Origin: Propionibacteriaceae bacterium
GTDB lineage: Bacteria > Actinomycetota > Actinomycetes > Propionibacteriales > Propionibacteriaceae
Assembly: GCA_030450535.1 (NCBI GenBank)
Contig: JAKDIK010000019.1
Span: 1 to 17,240 of the forward strand
Direction: 5' to 3'
Length of the DNA stretch: 17,240 nucleotides
Shown here: positions 6,984 through 14,093 of the stretch, piece by piece
How positions within the stretch are numbered: position 1 is the stretch's first letter
Layout: each line of letters opens with the position of its first letter
Translations under genes and position numbers: made by a program
Notes under the pieces: generated by a model
Databases searched by the model: none
The model's input: the letters and a program-made list of their open reading frames with translations, nothing else
What the model was told of the DNA's origin: nothing

Positions 6984-7379
6984 TCAGCGCCCCAGGGAGT
7001 CGGGGCCGAAGGGCTGCGGGAGCACCTCGGCCATCTTGACGATGCCCGCCGGGGTTTCCACGTGGAGGTCCGCTCCCCCGTGCTCCCACAGCAGCTGGCG
7101 GCAGCGTCCGCACGGCATGATCACCTCGCCCGTCGCGTTGCAGCACGTGAACGCCACCAGTCGACCCCCGCCGCCATGAATGAGCTCCGACACCAGCCCG
7201 CATTCGGCGCACAGCGTCACCCCGTAGCCGGCGTTCTCGACGTTGCAGCCGCTCACCACACGCCCATCGGACGCCAGCGCCGCGGCACCGACGCGGTACC
7301 CCGAGTAGGGCGCGTAGGCACGACCGGCCGCCGCCAGCGCGATGGCGCGCAGGGCATCCCAGTCCACGTCTGCATTCAT
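6984..7379 (-). CDS. cdd: Cytidine deaminase (homotetrameric type)
   Basis: This 131-residue zinc enzyme deaminates cytidine and deoxycytidine to uridine and deoxyuridine. The substrate-binding start is YAPYSGYRVGAAAL (22-35), then GCNVENAGYGVTLCAEC (44-60) with ligand C57 and catalytic E59, and MPCGRCRQLLWEHGG (88-102) with ligands C90 and C93. C60 stands where many bacterial enzymes have Arg (CAER); the CAEC form is normal in actinobacteria as I recall it. The length fits the small tetrameric class. ATG 7379 is chosen because AGGGGCGG lies just upstream and the permease stop is only 8 bases away. A longer frame upstream would run far into the permease gene. It is fifth in the nucleoside operon, so import and deamination are expressed together. 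Confidence 0.96.
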   Translation of the reverse strand: MNADVDWDALRAIALAAAGRAYAPYSGYRVGAAALASDGRVVSGCNVENAGYGVTLCAECGLVSELIHGGGGRLVAFTCCNATGEVIMPCGRCRQLLWEHGGADLHVETPAGIVKMAEVLPQPFGPDSLGR

Positions 7380-7387
7380 GTCCGCCC

Positions 7388-8683
7388 CTACTTCGTGTAC
7401 GGCACGCCGTCGGCCTTCGGCGCCCGTGACCGACCGATGAGTCCCGCGACGGCGATGATCGTGGCGAGGTAGGGCAGCATCAGCAGGAACTGGCTCGGCA
7501 TCGGTGTCTGCAACGTCTGCAGTTGCGAGCCCAGCTGCGTGACGAACCCGAAGAACAGCGCCATCAGCGCGGCGCGGACGGGATGCCACCGTCCCATGAT
7601 CAGCGCCGCGAGGGCGATGAAGCCGTTACCGACCGTGATGTCCTTGATGAAGCTCACCGACGAGCCGATCGTGAAGAAGGCGCCCCCGAGCCCGGCGAAC
7701 AGGCCGCCGGCCAGCACCGCCTGCCACCGCACCGCCTTGACGCTGATGCCGACCGTGTCGGCGGCCTCGGGATGCTCGCCGACCGAACGGACGCGCAGCC
7801 CCCACCGCGTGCGGTAGAGCAGGAACCACACGACGGCCACCGAGACGAACGCCAGGTACACCAGAATCGTCTGGTTGAACAGCACGGGCCCGATGAGCGG
7901 GATGTCGCTCAGCAGCGGGATCGGGAGGCGCGGGATCGGCGGCACGCGGTTCAGCTCCGACGAGTTGGGCTGCACCAGCTGGTCGAACACGAAACCCGTG
8001 ACCCCGGACGCCAACAGGTTCAACACCACCCCCAACACGACCTGGTCGACCAGGTACTTGATGGAGAACAGCGCGAGCAGAACGGCCATGAGGACGCCGG
8101 CGACCACCCCCGCGAGGAGGGCCGCCGCGATGGAGTGGGTGACCGAGCCGACCGTGGCCGCCGTGAAGGCGGCGGTGAGGAACTGGCCCTCGATGGCGAC
8201 GTTGACGACGCCGGCGTTCTCGCAGAGCACGCCGCACAGGGCGCCCAGGATGAGCGGCGTCGCGAGGGCGATGGTGCCGGCCAGCTGGTTCTGTACCGGG
8301 AAGGAGAACGGACGCCCGGCCGCGGCCCACGTGACGAAGCCGAGCACGATCGCCAGCCCCGCGATCGTGGCGGCGGTCGTCTTCGCACGGCCCCACAGCC
8401 GTCCGGAAACGAAGCCGGCACCCGCCAACAGCGTCGCCAGCGCGCAGACCAGCACGACGGGCAGGCCGGGGAGGGCCACGGTCGGCAGTGCCACGGCGGC
8501 GAAGGCGTCCGAGAGCGCGTAGTTGGCGACGCCGGTGGTGCCGAATCCCAACCAGGCCATGAGGGCGCCCAGCGTCAACATCAGCACGCCGGTCGACAGC
8601 CGGGCCCGCCGGGCGGCGGCGGACTCGGTGCGGTCGAGCTCGAGCGGGGCATCGAGGGTTTCGGGATGGGTGGTGGCGGTCAT
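7388..8683 (-). CDS. Nucleoside ABC transporter permease, second subunit (NupQ-like)
   Basis: The 431-residue membrane protein belongs to the BPD_transp_2 family (PF02653). After a charged N-terminus of about 30 residues come about ten hydrophobic helices. The family hallmark ENAGVVNVAIEGQFLTAAF lies near residues 154-172. The cytoplasmic coupling loop RTRWGLRVRSVGEHPEAADTVGISV and the following ALAALIMGRWHPVRAAL contact the ATPase. These features are shared with the second permeases of Bmp/PnrA-linked nucleoside importers. Its ATG overlaps the stop of the preceding permease gene by 4 bases (ATGA) behind a strong GGAGGTGAG site. Its TAG ends 8 bases before cdd. It should pair with the other permease as a heterodimer. 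A broad nucleoside substrate is inferred from the neighbouring deaminases. Confidence 0.93.
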   Translation of the reverse strand: MTATTHPETLDAPLELDRTESAAARRARLSTGVLMLTLGALMAWLGFGTTGVANYALSDAFAAVALPTVALPGLPVVLVCALATLLAGAGFVSGRLWGRAKTTAATIAGLAIVLGFVTWAAAGRPFSFPVQNQLAGTIALATPLILGALCGVLCENAGVVNVAIEGQFLTAAFTAATVGSVTHSIAAALLAGVVAGVLMAVLLALFSIKYLVDQVVLGVVLNLLASGVTGFVFDQLVQPNSSELNRVPPIPRLPIPLLSDIPLIGPVLFNQTILVYLAFVSVAVVWFLLYRTRWGLRVRSVGEHPEAADTVGISVKAVRWQAVLAGGLFAGLGGAFFTIGSSVSFIKDITVGNGFIALAALIMGRWHPVRAALMALFFGFVTQLGSQLQTLQTPMPSQFLLMLPYLATIIAVAGLIGRSRAPKADGVPYTK

Positions 8684-9846
8684 GCCTCACCTCCGACGAG
8701 GGCCGGGCGCCGGGGGGCGCGCACCTTGGGCAGCAGCGCACTCACGATGGCGGGCGCGGCCACGAAGAGGACGATCAGGGCCTGCAGCACGGTCGACAGG
8801 GTCAGGGGGGTCTGGGCGACGCTCTGCATCGCGAGACCCCCGGCGTGCAAACCCCCGAACAGCAGTCCCGCGAGGATGATGCCGACCGGTCGGCTCCGCC
8901 CGAGGAGGGCCACGGTCAGGGCGTCGAAGCCGACGCTGCCCACCAGGCCGAGAGACAGGGGCGTCGCCACCCCGTTGGCGCCCGGGCCAAGCGCATACAT
9001 GACCCCGCCCAGCCCCGCGAATGCGCCGGACAGTGCCATCGTGATCATCGTGACGGTGGCGACGTTCATGCCCGCGGTGCCCGCTGCGGCCGCGTTCGAG
9101 CCGACGGCGCGGATCGCGAAGCCCAGGGTCGACCGGTCCAGCAGCCACCACACGAGGACGGCGGCGGCCAGTGCCACCAGGAACCCCACGTGCAACTGGC
9201 CGAACAGGATCGGGAAGGGTGCGGTGTCGCGGATCTGCGGGGCGATCGGATCGATGCGCCCGGGCCGCAGGAACATCGGCGTGAGCAGCAGCCAGCCCAG
9301 GGAGGCGGTGGCGAGGAAGTTCATCATGATGGAGACGATGACCTCGTGCGCGCCGGTTCTCGCCTTGAGCAGGCCGACGATGCCCCCCCAGACGCCGCCG
9401 GCGAGCAGGCCTGCCGCGATCGCGACGATCAGATGCAGCACCGGCGGGAGCGGCCAGGCGAAGCCCACATAGGCGGCGGCGATGGATCCCCAGACGGCCT
9501 GGCCCTGGGCCCCGATGTTGAACAGGCCCGCCCGGAACGCGAGGCCGACGCCGAGGCCGGCCGCGATGAGCGGCGCGGCCTGCCAGGCGGTCGACGCCAG
9601 GGCGAGGGGCGAGCCGAGGGCGCCGAGGGCCAGCGCGGAGTAGGCACCCGCGACCTTCGCCCAGGTGGCCCCCAGCGGCAGGGCCGGAGCGGTGAACAGG
9701 TAGGCGTACTGCCCAATCACCTCCTCGTCGCTCACCACCATCAAGATGGCGCCGACGAGCAGCGCCAGCACGATCGACCCGGCCGTCGTCAGCCAGCGCC
9801 GCCCGCGCTCGCGCCAGACGGCGTTGTCCCGAACCGCCTCAGCCAT
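8680..9846 (-). CDS. Nucleoside ABC transporter permease, first subunit (NupP-like)
   Basis: The 388-residue membrane protein is in the same BPD_transp_2 family as the next gene but only distantly similar to it, as expected for a heterodimeric channel. It starts with a short basic tail and a helix (TTAGSIVLALLVGAILMVV). The family phrase FRAGLFNIGAQGQAVWGSIAAAYVGF follows, then the long stretch KARTGAHEVIVSIMMNFLATASLGWLL. The cytoplasmic loop DRSTLGFAIRAVGSNAAAAGTAGMNVATVTM precedes GFDALTVALLGRSRPVGIILAGLLFGGLHAGG. Its ATG overlaps the ATPase stop by 8 bases and is preceded by GGGAGGAGGG, so translation is coupled. A cluster of permease, permease and two-domain ATPase with a Bmp lipoprotein is the standard layout for nucleoside importers. 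Confidence 0.93.
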   Translation of the reverse strand: MAEAVRDNAVWRERGRRWLTTAGSIVLALLVGAILMVVSDEEVIGQYAYLFTAPALPLGATWAKVAGAYSALALGALGSPLALASTAWQAAPLIAAGLGVGLAFRAGLFNIGAQGQAVWGSIAAAYVGFAWPLPPVLHLIVAIAAGLLAGGVWGGIVGLLKARTGAHEVIVSIMMNFLATASLGWLLLTPMFLRPGRIDPIAPQIRDTAPFPILFGQLHVGFLVALAAAVLVWWLLDRSTLGFAIRAVGSNAAAAGTAGMNVATVTMITMALSGAFAGLGGVMYALGPGANGVATPLSLGLVGSVGFDALTVALLGRSRPVGIILAGLLFGGLHAGGLAMQSVAQTPLTLSTVLQALIVLFVAAPAIVSALLPKVRAPRRPALVGGEA

Positions 9847-11410
9847 GGTTCCCTCCTCCCGGCGCCTTGGCCTGCGCCGCTGTGACGGCCTCGTCCAGCG
9901 GAACGCCCGCCATCATGAGGCCGAGGACGTCCCGCGGGGTGTCCGGGCTCACGATGCCGACGACCTTTCCGCGATACATGACGAGCACCCGGTCGGCGAG
10001 CGCCTCAACCTCGTCGAGCTCGGTCGACACGAGCAGGACGGCCGTCCCCTTGTCCCGTTCCGACACGATGCGGCGGTGCAGGAACTCGATGGCGCCGACA
10101 TCCACGCCGCGCGTCGGCTGGCTGGCGACGAGAACGCTCAGGGGTCGGCTCAGCTCACGTGCCAGCACGACCTTCTGCTTGTTGCCGCCCGACAGCGCGC
10201 TCATCGGGTCGTGCACGGACTGGGCGCGGATGTCGAACTCCTCGCGCAGTTGTTCGGCGTTGGCCTCGATCGCGTCGAGGTCGAGCGCCAGTCCCTTGGC
10301 GAAGGGCGCCTGTGTCGAGCGGTTGAGCACCAGGTTCTCGGCGATCGTGAACGGCGCGACGAAGCCGTCGTGCTCGCGGTCCTCGGGAACGTAGCCCATC
10401 CCGGCGTCGATCGTCTTTCGGGGCGTGCTGCGCGTGATGTCGACGCCGTCGAGGGTGATGGTGCCGGCCAGCGGCGCGATGTTCCCGAGCAATGCGTCCA
10501 CCAGTTCGGACTGCCCGTTGCCCTGGACGCCGGCGATGCAGAGCGTCTCGCCCGCACGCACCTCGAAGTCGACCCCGTCGACCACGATGCCACCGGCGGC
10601 GTTCGCCACCTTCAGCCCGGAAACGCTCAGGCGGGCCTCGCCCGGCTGCGCGGCCTCCTTCGCGACCTGCAGGTCGATCGCGCGGCCCACCATGAGCTCG
10701 GCGAGTTCGGCCTCGGACGCCGTGGCCTGCGCCCGCCCGACGATCCGGCCGCGCCGCATCACCGTGATGCGGTCGGCGACGGCGCGGACCTCACGCAGCT
10801 TGTGGGTGATGAAGACGATGCCCTTGCCCTCGTCGCGGAGGCGCCCCATCACCGCCATCAGCTCGTCGATCTCCTGCGGGGTGAGCACCGCGGTGGGCTC
10901 GTCGAACACGAGGTACTTCGCGTCGTAGGCGAGCGCCTTCAGGATCTCCACCCGCTGCTGGACGCCGACGGGCAGGTCCTCGATGATCGCGTCCGGATCG
11001 ACCGGCATCCCGTAGCGCTCGCCCAGTTCCCGCACCCGGTTGCGCGCGGTGTCCCTGGCGAGCACGAACCCGCCCTCGCGGCCCAGCATGAGGTTCTCGG
11101 ACACGGTGAACGGGTCGACGAGCATGAAGTGTTGATGCACCATGCCGATGCCGGCCCGCATCGCCTGGCGGGGATTGGTGAACAGCTGGGGGACGCCGTC
11201 GACGACGATGTTGCCCTCATCGGGTGCCAGCAGTCCGTAGAGCACGTTCATGAGCGTTGACTTGCCCGCGCCGTTCTCCCCGAGCAGGCAGTGGATCTCG
11301 CCGGGGTGCACGTCCAGATCCACCGCGTCGACCGCGGTGAAGGAACCGAAGCGTTTGGTGATGCCGGCCAGCTCCAAGCCGGTGCTCGTCTGGGTCACAG
11401 GCCGGATCAT
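9839..11410 (-). CDS. Nucleoside ABC transporter ATPase with two nucleotide-binding domains (NupO-like)
   Basis: The 523-residue protein drives the importer. Domain 1 has Walker A GENGAGKS (44-51), the variant signature LPVGVQQRVEI (146-156) and Walker B YLVFDEPTAVL with catalytic E171. Domain 2 is degenerate in the way typical of this family: Walker A reads GVQGNGQSEL (294-303), the signature LSGGNKQKVVLAREL is intact, and Walker B reads VLVASQPTRGVD, with Q431 replacing the catalytic Glu. Thus only one site should hydrolyse ATP efficiently. The phrase VPEDREHDGFV is a family marker. ATG 11410 (MIRPVTQ) is preferred. A GTG at 11434 and another at 11398 are possible, none with a good ribosome site, so the start is uncertain by a few codons. 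It follows the lipoprotein gene after 131 bases that hold a strong hairpin. Confidence 0.94.
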   Translation of the reverse strand: MIRPVTQTSTGLELAGITKRFGSFTAVDAVDLDVHPGEIHCLLGENGAGKSTLMNVLYGLLAPDEGNIVVDGVPQLFTNPRQAMRAGIGMVHQHFMLVDPFTVSENLMLGREGGFVLARDTARNRVRELGERYGMPVDPDAIIEDLPVGVQQRVEILKALAYDAKYLVFDEPTAVLTPQEIDELMAVMGRLRDEGKGIVFITHKLREVRAVADRITVMRRGRIVGRAQATASEAELAELMVGRAIDLQVAKEAAQPGEARLSVSGLKVANAAGGIVVDGVDFEVRAGETLCIAGVQGNGQSELVDALLGNIAPLAGTITLDGVDITRSTPRKTIDAGMGYVPEDREHDGFVAPFTIAENLVLNRSTQAPFAKGLALDLDAIEANAEQLREEFDIRAQSVHDPMSALSGGNKQKVVLARELSRPLSVLVASQPTRGVDVGAIEFLHRRIVSERDKGTAVLLVSTELDEVEALADRVLVMYRGKVVGIVSPDTPRDVLGLMMAGVPLDEAVTAAQAKAPGGGNHG

Positions 11411-11437
11411 TCCACGAAGCCGCGCGCAACGCACAGC

Positions 11438-11458
11438 GGCACCACGCGCGCGGGTGCC
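11438..11458 (-). other. Second, weaker hairpin before the ATPase gene
   Basis: GGCACC at 11438-11443 pairs with GGTGCC at 11453-11458 around a nine-base CG-rich loop. It lies between the large hairpin and the ATPase start, and covers the alternative GTG 11434 neighbourhood. It may be part of the same intercistronic structure; alone it would be unremarkable in such GC-rich DNA. Confidence 0.35.
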
Positions 11459-11475
11459 ACTGGGCGCGACGCAAC

Positions 11476-11510
11476 GCGCAGGGAGGCGGCCCGTGGCCGC
11501 CTCCCTGCGC
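11476..11510 (-). terminator. Perfect 16-bp intercistronic hairpin between lipoprotein and ATPase genes
   Basis: GCGCAGGGAGGCGGCC (11476-11491) pairs without mismatch with GGCCGCCTCCCTGCGC (11495-11510) around a three-base loop. In the minus-strand transcript it starts 31 bases after the lipoprotein stop and ends 65 bases before the ATPase start. No U-run follows, so it is not a classic complete terminator. It more likely acts as a partial terminator or a 3' stabiliser that lets the binding lipoprotein be made in excess over the ABC subunits, a pattern known from maltose-type operons. The structure is certain; the role is inferred. Confidence 0.7.
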
Positions 11511-11541
11511 TGAGATGGTGCGTCAAGCGAGGAACCCGACG

Positions 11542-12639
11542 TCAGGACTCGACGGTGACCGCGCCCGAAATGATGTCGGCCTTGAGCTGGTCGATTTCCG
11601 CCTTCGTTTCCGCGGAGATCTTGGAATCGAAGTCGTGGAACGGCGCGAGGTAGACGCCCTCGTTGTCGAACGTGCCGACGTAGATGTCGTTGCTGAACTC
11701 GTCATTCAGCGACGCGGTGATCGCCTCCTCCACGGCGACGTCCATGGCCTTGCCGACCGAGGTCGGGATCACGGCACCGTACTGCGGCATCTGCACGAAC
11801 CCGTCGGAGTCGACCCACATGCTCGACACCTGACCGTTGCTCTCCTGGGCCACCTGCAGCCCGCCCTCGGAGGCGGGCCCGGCGACCGGGAGGATGACGT
11901 CGGCACCCTGGGCCACGAGGCTGGTCGCGATCTGCTTGGCGCCGGCCACGTCGGAGAAGCTGTTGTTGGGGATGAACGAGCCGTTGCCGGTGGCCCGGTC
12001 GTAACCGACGACACGAACGTCGGCACCCTTGACCGAGTTGTAATGCTCCACGCCCTGGGCGTAGCCGTCCATGAAGATGGTGACGGTCGGGTACGGCGCG
12101 CCGCCATAGGTGCCGACCACGCCGCTCTCGGAGATCGACGCTGCGAGGTAGCCGGCGAGGAACGACGGCTGGGCGGTGTTGAACGTGAGGCCCCTGACGT
12201 TGTCCGGAGCGACGTTCGCACCGGAGTCGTCGGTGTAGGAGAAGTCGACGATCGCGTAGTCGATGTCGGGGTTCGCCTCGGCCGACGCGAGCGTCGCGTC
12301 GCCGAGGGCGAAGCCCACGGTCACGATGATGTTGCAGCCGGCATCCACCATCCGCTGCACGTTGCCGGCGTAGTCAGAGACGGTGTCGGACTGCAGCTCG
12401 CGGTACTGGATGCCGAGGGACTCGACGGCATCCATCATGCCCTTGTAGGAGGTCTCGTTGAAGGAGCGGTCGTCGAAGCCGCCCTCGTCGGAGACCATGC
12501 AGGCCTGGAACTCGGACGCGCCGGCGGCAGGGCTCGACGTCCCCCCCGCGGTCGTCTCGGGGGTAGCGGCCGGCGGCTGTGCGCAGCCGGCCAGGACGAG
12601 GGCGGCGGCGAGGCCGGTACCAATCAGGGTCTTCTTCAC
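11542..12639 (-). CDS. Bmp/PnrA family nucleoside-binding lipoprotein
   Basis: The 365-residue protein is the substrate-binding lipoprotein of the importer (PF02608, Bmp/Med/PnrA family). The start is GTG 12639, with GAGGAGG eight bases upstream; the in-frame ATG 30 bases earlier would add acidic residues before the signal peptide and bury that ribosome site. The signal peptide begins VKKTLIGTG and ends with the lipobox LAGC, with C19 as the lipidated residue, followed by a Pro/Ala/Thr-rich tether. The folded part begins ACMVSDEGGFDDRSFNETSYKGMMDA, the family's ligand-binding start, and later has DAGCNIIVTVGFALGDAT and GADVILPVAGPASEGGLQVAQE. The close link to cdd and add supports nucleosides as ligand. 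It is first in the operon, with its own promoter. Confidence 0.94.
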   Translation of the reverse strand: MKKTLIGTGLAAALVLAGCAQPPAATPETTAGGTSSPAAGASEFQACMVSDEGGFDDRSFNETSYKGMMDAVESLGIQYRELQSDTVSDYAGNVQRMVDAGCNIIVTVGFALGDATLASAEANPDIDYAIVDFSYTDDSGANVAPDNVRGLTFNTAQPSFLAGYLAASISESGVVGTYGGAPYPTVTIFMDGYAQGVEHYNSVKGADVRVVGYDRATGNGSFIPNNSFSDVAGAKQIATSLVAQGADVILPVAGPASEGGLQVAQESNGQVSSMWVDSDGFVQMPQYGAVIPTSVGKAMDVAVEEAITASLNDEFSNDIYVGTFDNEGVYLAPFHDFDSKISAETKAEIDQLKADIISGAVTVES

Positions 12640-12647
12640 AGCAATTG

Positions 12648-12654
12648 CCTCCTC
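12648..12654 (-). promoter_or_regulatory. Ribosome-binding site deciding the lipoprotein start
   Basis: On the minus strand GAGGAGG lies eight bases before GTG 12639. It sets the start so that the protein begins directly with a lipoprotein signal peptide, and it rules out the in-frame ATG at 12669. Confidence 0.8.
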
Positions 12655-12710
12655 GGCAAGGGTTTCCACACGACGGGTGTAGGCGGCGATCTACGCGCCG
12701 GTCGTGCCGA

Positions 12711-12737
12711 ATCCTAGACCGCGCGGCCCGGTGACAA
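12711..12737 (-). promoter_or_regulatory. Probable promoter of the nucleoside operon
   Basis: Read on the minus strand, TTGTCA (12737-12732) is followed after 15 bases by TAGGAT (12716-12711), a good actinobacterial -10. The spacer is two bases shorter than ideal. Transcription would start near 12704, giving a leader of about 65 bases with the strong ribosome site. Unlike the other promoters in the window this gene has a normal leader. Confidence 0.5.
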
Positions 12738-12777
12738 GGCAGCGCCTCGGTGCGTCGCGTGCGGTTGATACAGGTTT

Positions 12778-12813
12778 GTGACCTCCGCGGTCGGCAGGTC
12801 ACGGGCCGGTCAC
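12778..12813. promoter_or_regulatory. Cluster of GTGACC/GGTCAC words upstream of the operon promoter
   Basis: GTGACC at 12778-12783 faces GGTCAC at 12797-12802, and another GGTCAC follows at 12808-12813, 11 bases (one helical turn) on. A further GGTCAC lies at 12844-12849, and GGTGAC at 12730-12735 overlaps the -35 box. Such phased repeats upstream of a promoter can be an operator or activator site, but the word is short and common in GC-rich DNA. Confidence 0.3.
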
Positions 12814-12845
12814 GGACGAGGCGGGGTCGGGCCACCCCTGCGAGG

Positions 12846-14054
12846 TCACAGCACCTGGCGCACGAGAGCCTCTGCGGCGTCCACCATGGCGATGGTGTCG
12901 CGCTCCCAGTGCGGCTCCTGGCCACGATAGGGCCCGGTCGCCAGCGAGACGATGACGGCAGCCGCGCGCAGACGCAGTTCGATGGGGTCGACGCGCGCAT
13001 CGAACACCGGAACCCACGCCCGCAGCAGCGCATGGACACGGGCCGCCTGGGCGGGGTTCATGCGCTGGATGGTCGAGAGATGGGCGATCAGGCAGGCGAG
13101 GTCGTCCGCCCGCCGTCCGGGACCGATGGTGTCGACGTCGAGGATGCCCACGACGCGCCCGCCGGCCACATGCACCTGCCCCTCGTGGAAATCGCCGTGC
13201 GTGGGCTCGTCGCCGGGCGGCAGGTTCGCCAGCCCGGCGCGGATGTGCCCGGCAATGTGCTGCAACCGCTCCTCCTGGGCGGGAACGGCCGCCGCCACCA
13301 TGGCGGTGTAGTGGTCGACCGCGTCCGACCAGGGTGGACGCCGCGACAACCGGGCAACCGAGGTGGGCATGGCGTCCAGCACGCCGATGAGATCCTCGGC
13401 CGTGCACGGCGGGACGTCCGCGAAGACGGCGCGTGCCAGCGGCGCGCCGGGCAACTGGGCGAGCACGAGCAGGTAGTCCGGGGTGGTCGCCGCGACGGGC
13501 GGGGCCGGCACGCCGGCGGACGCCAGCAGCTCGTGGCGCCGGCGCACCTCGTCGAAGAGCCGCTCGCGGAGCACCTTGACATAAAACGTCGGCCCGCCGG
13601 CGACACTGGCGCGCAGCACGGCGCGGCGCCGCGGCCGGTAGGCGATCATCGTCAGCTCCACCGCGCCCGGCGGCAGGGGACCCACGGCGCCGGCGTCCGT
13701 CAGCACCGCTGCCAGCGAGGAGGGATAGGCGGCCCGGGCGAGGCCGGGGAGGTCGGGGTCGTTCGGGTACAGCCACACCGCAACCTCGCGCTCGCCGTCG
13801 GCGAAGATCTCGGCACGGCTGTCGGACGCCGACGGCCCGCTCACCCGCGCGCTCACCCCCAGCAGCTCGTCGCGCCGCCCGTAGGCCCAGTCGACAACCG
13901 CCGAGTACGTGGCCGTGGTCGACTGCTGCGGGTTCGCGTCGATGTGGTCGAGCATCCACGTGACCAGGTGGCCGCCGGCGTGCTCGACCGCCGCGCTCAG
14001 CAGCTCCCCGACCTCCTGGGACGCCAGCAGCGCGGCGCCGTCGTCGTCACCCAT
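12846..14054 (-). CDS. Phosphotransferase of the aminoglycoside phosphotransferase/choline kinase fold
   Basis: The 402-residue protein carries the APH fold (PF01636). A poorly conserved N-terminal region of about 130 residues precedes the small lobe, with the basic strand YRPRRRAVLRA (139-149) and probable ATP-contact lysine in FYVKVL (K160). The catalytic loop is THGDFHEGQV with HGDFH at 286-290; Gln293 replaces the usual Asn. The metal-binding motif is GILDVDTIGPGRRADDLA, with D306 and D308. Family members phosphorylate many small molecules (sugars, choline, homoserine, antibiotics), so the substrate is open and resistance is not implied. GGAGGGGAG precedes ATG 14054. The gene is 39 bases behind the CNNM-type gene and about 205 bases before the lipoprotein gene on the same strand. 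A nucleoside or sugar kinase role is possible but unsupported beyond proximity. Confidence 0.8.
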   Translation of the reverse strand: MGDDDGAALLASQEVGELLSAAVEHAGGHLVTWMLDHIDANPQQSTTATYSAVVDWAYGRRDELLGVSARVSGPSASDSRAEIFADGEREVAVWLYPNDPDLPGLARAAYPSSLAAVLTDAGAVGPLPPGAVELTMIAYRPRRRAVLRASVAGGPTFYVKVLRERLFDEVRRRHELLASAGVPAPPVAATTPDYLLVLAQLPGAPLARAVFADVPPCTAEDLIGVLDAMPTSVARLSRRPPWSDAVDHYTAMVAAAVPAQEERLQHIAGHIRAGLANLPPGDEPTHGDFHEGQVHVAGGRVVGILDVDTIGPGRRADDLACLIAHLSTIQRMNPAQAARVHALLRAWVPVFDARVDPIELRLRAAAVIVSLATGPYRGQEPHWERDTIAMVDAAEALVRQVL

Positions 14055-14093
14055 GGCGCTCCCCTCCCCCGTTCCCGCGGGTCTCCCGCGACG

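Noticed and set aside
7523..9472. A 649-codon plus-strand frame opposite the two permeases
   Set aside because: Composition is highly charged and Gln/Arg/Gly-rich, and it mirrors permease codons. No family resemblance.
12640..12669. Earlier ATG for the lipoprotein (12669)
   Set aside because: It would put acidic residues ahead of the signal peptide and place the strong GAGGAGG site inside the coding region.
12846..14054. Aminoglycoside resistance gene
   Set aside because: Only the fold is shared; sequence outside the catalytic motifs does not resemble known resistance enzymes, and the context is housekeeping.
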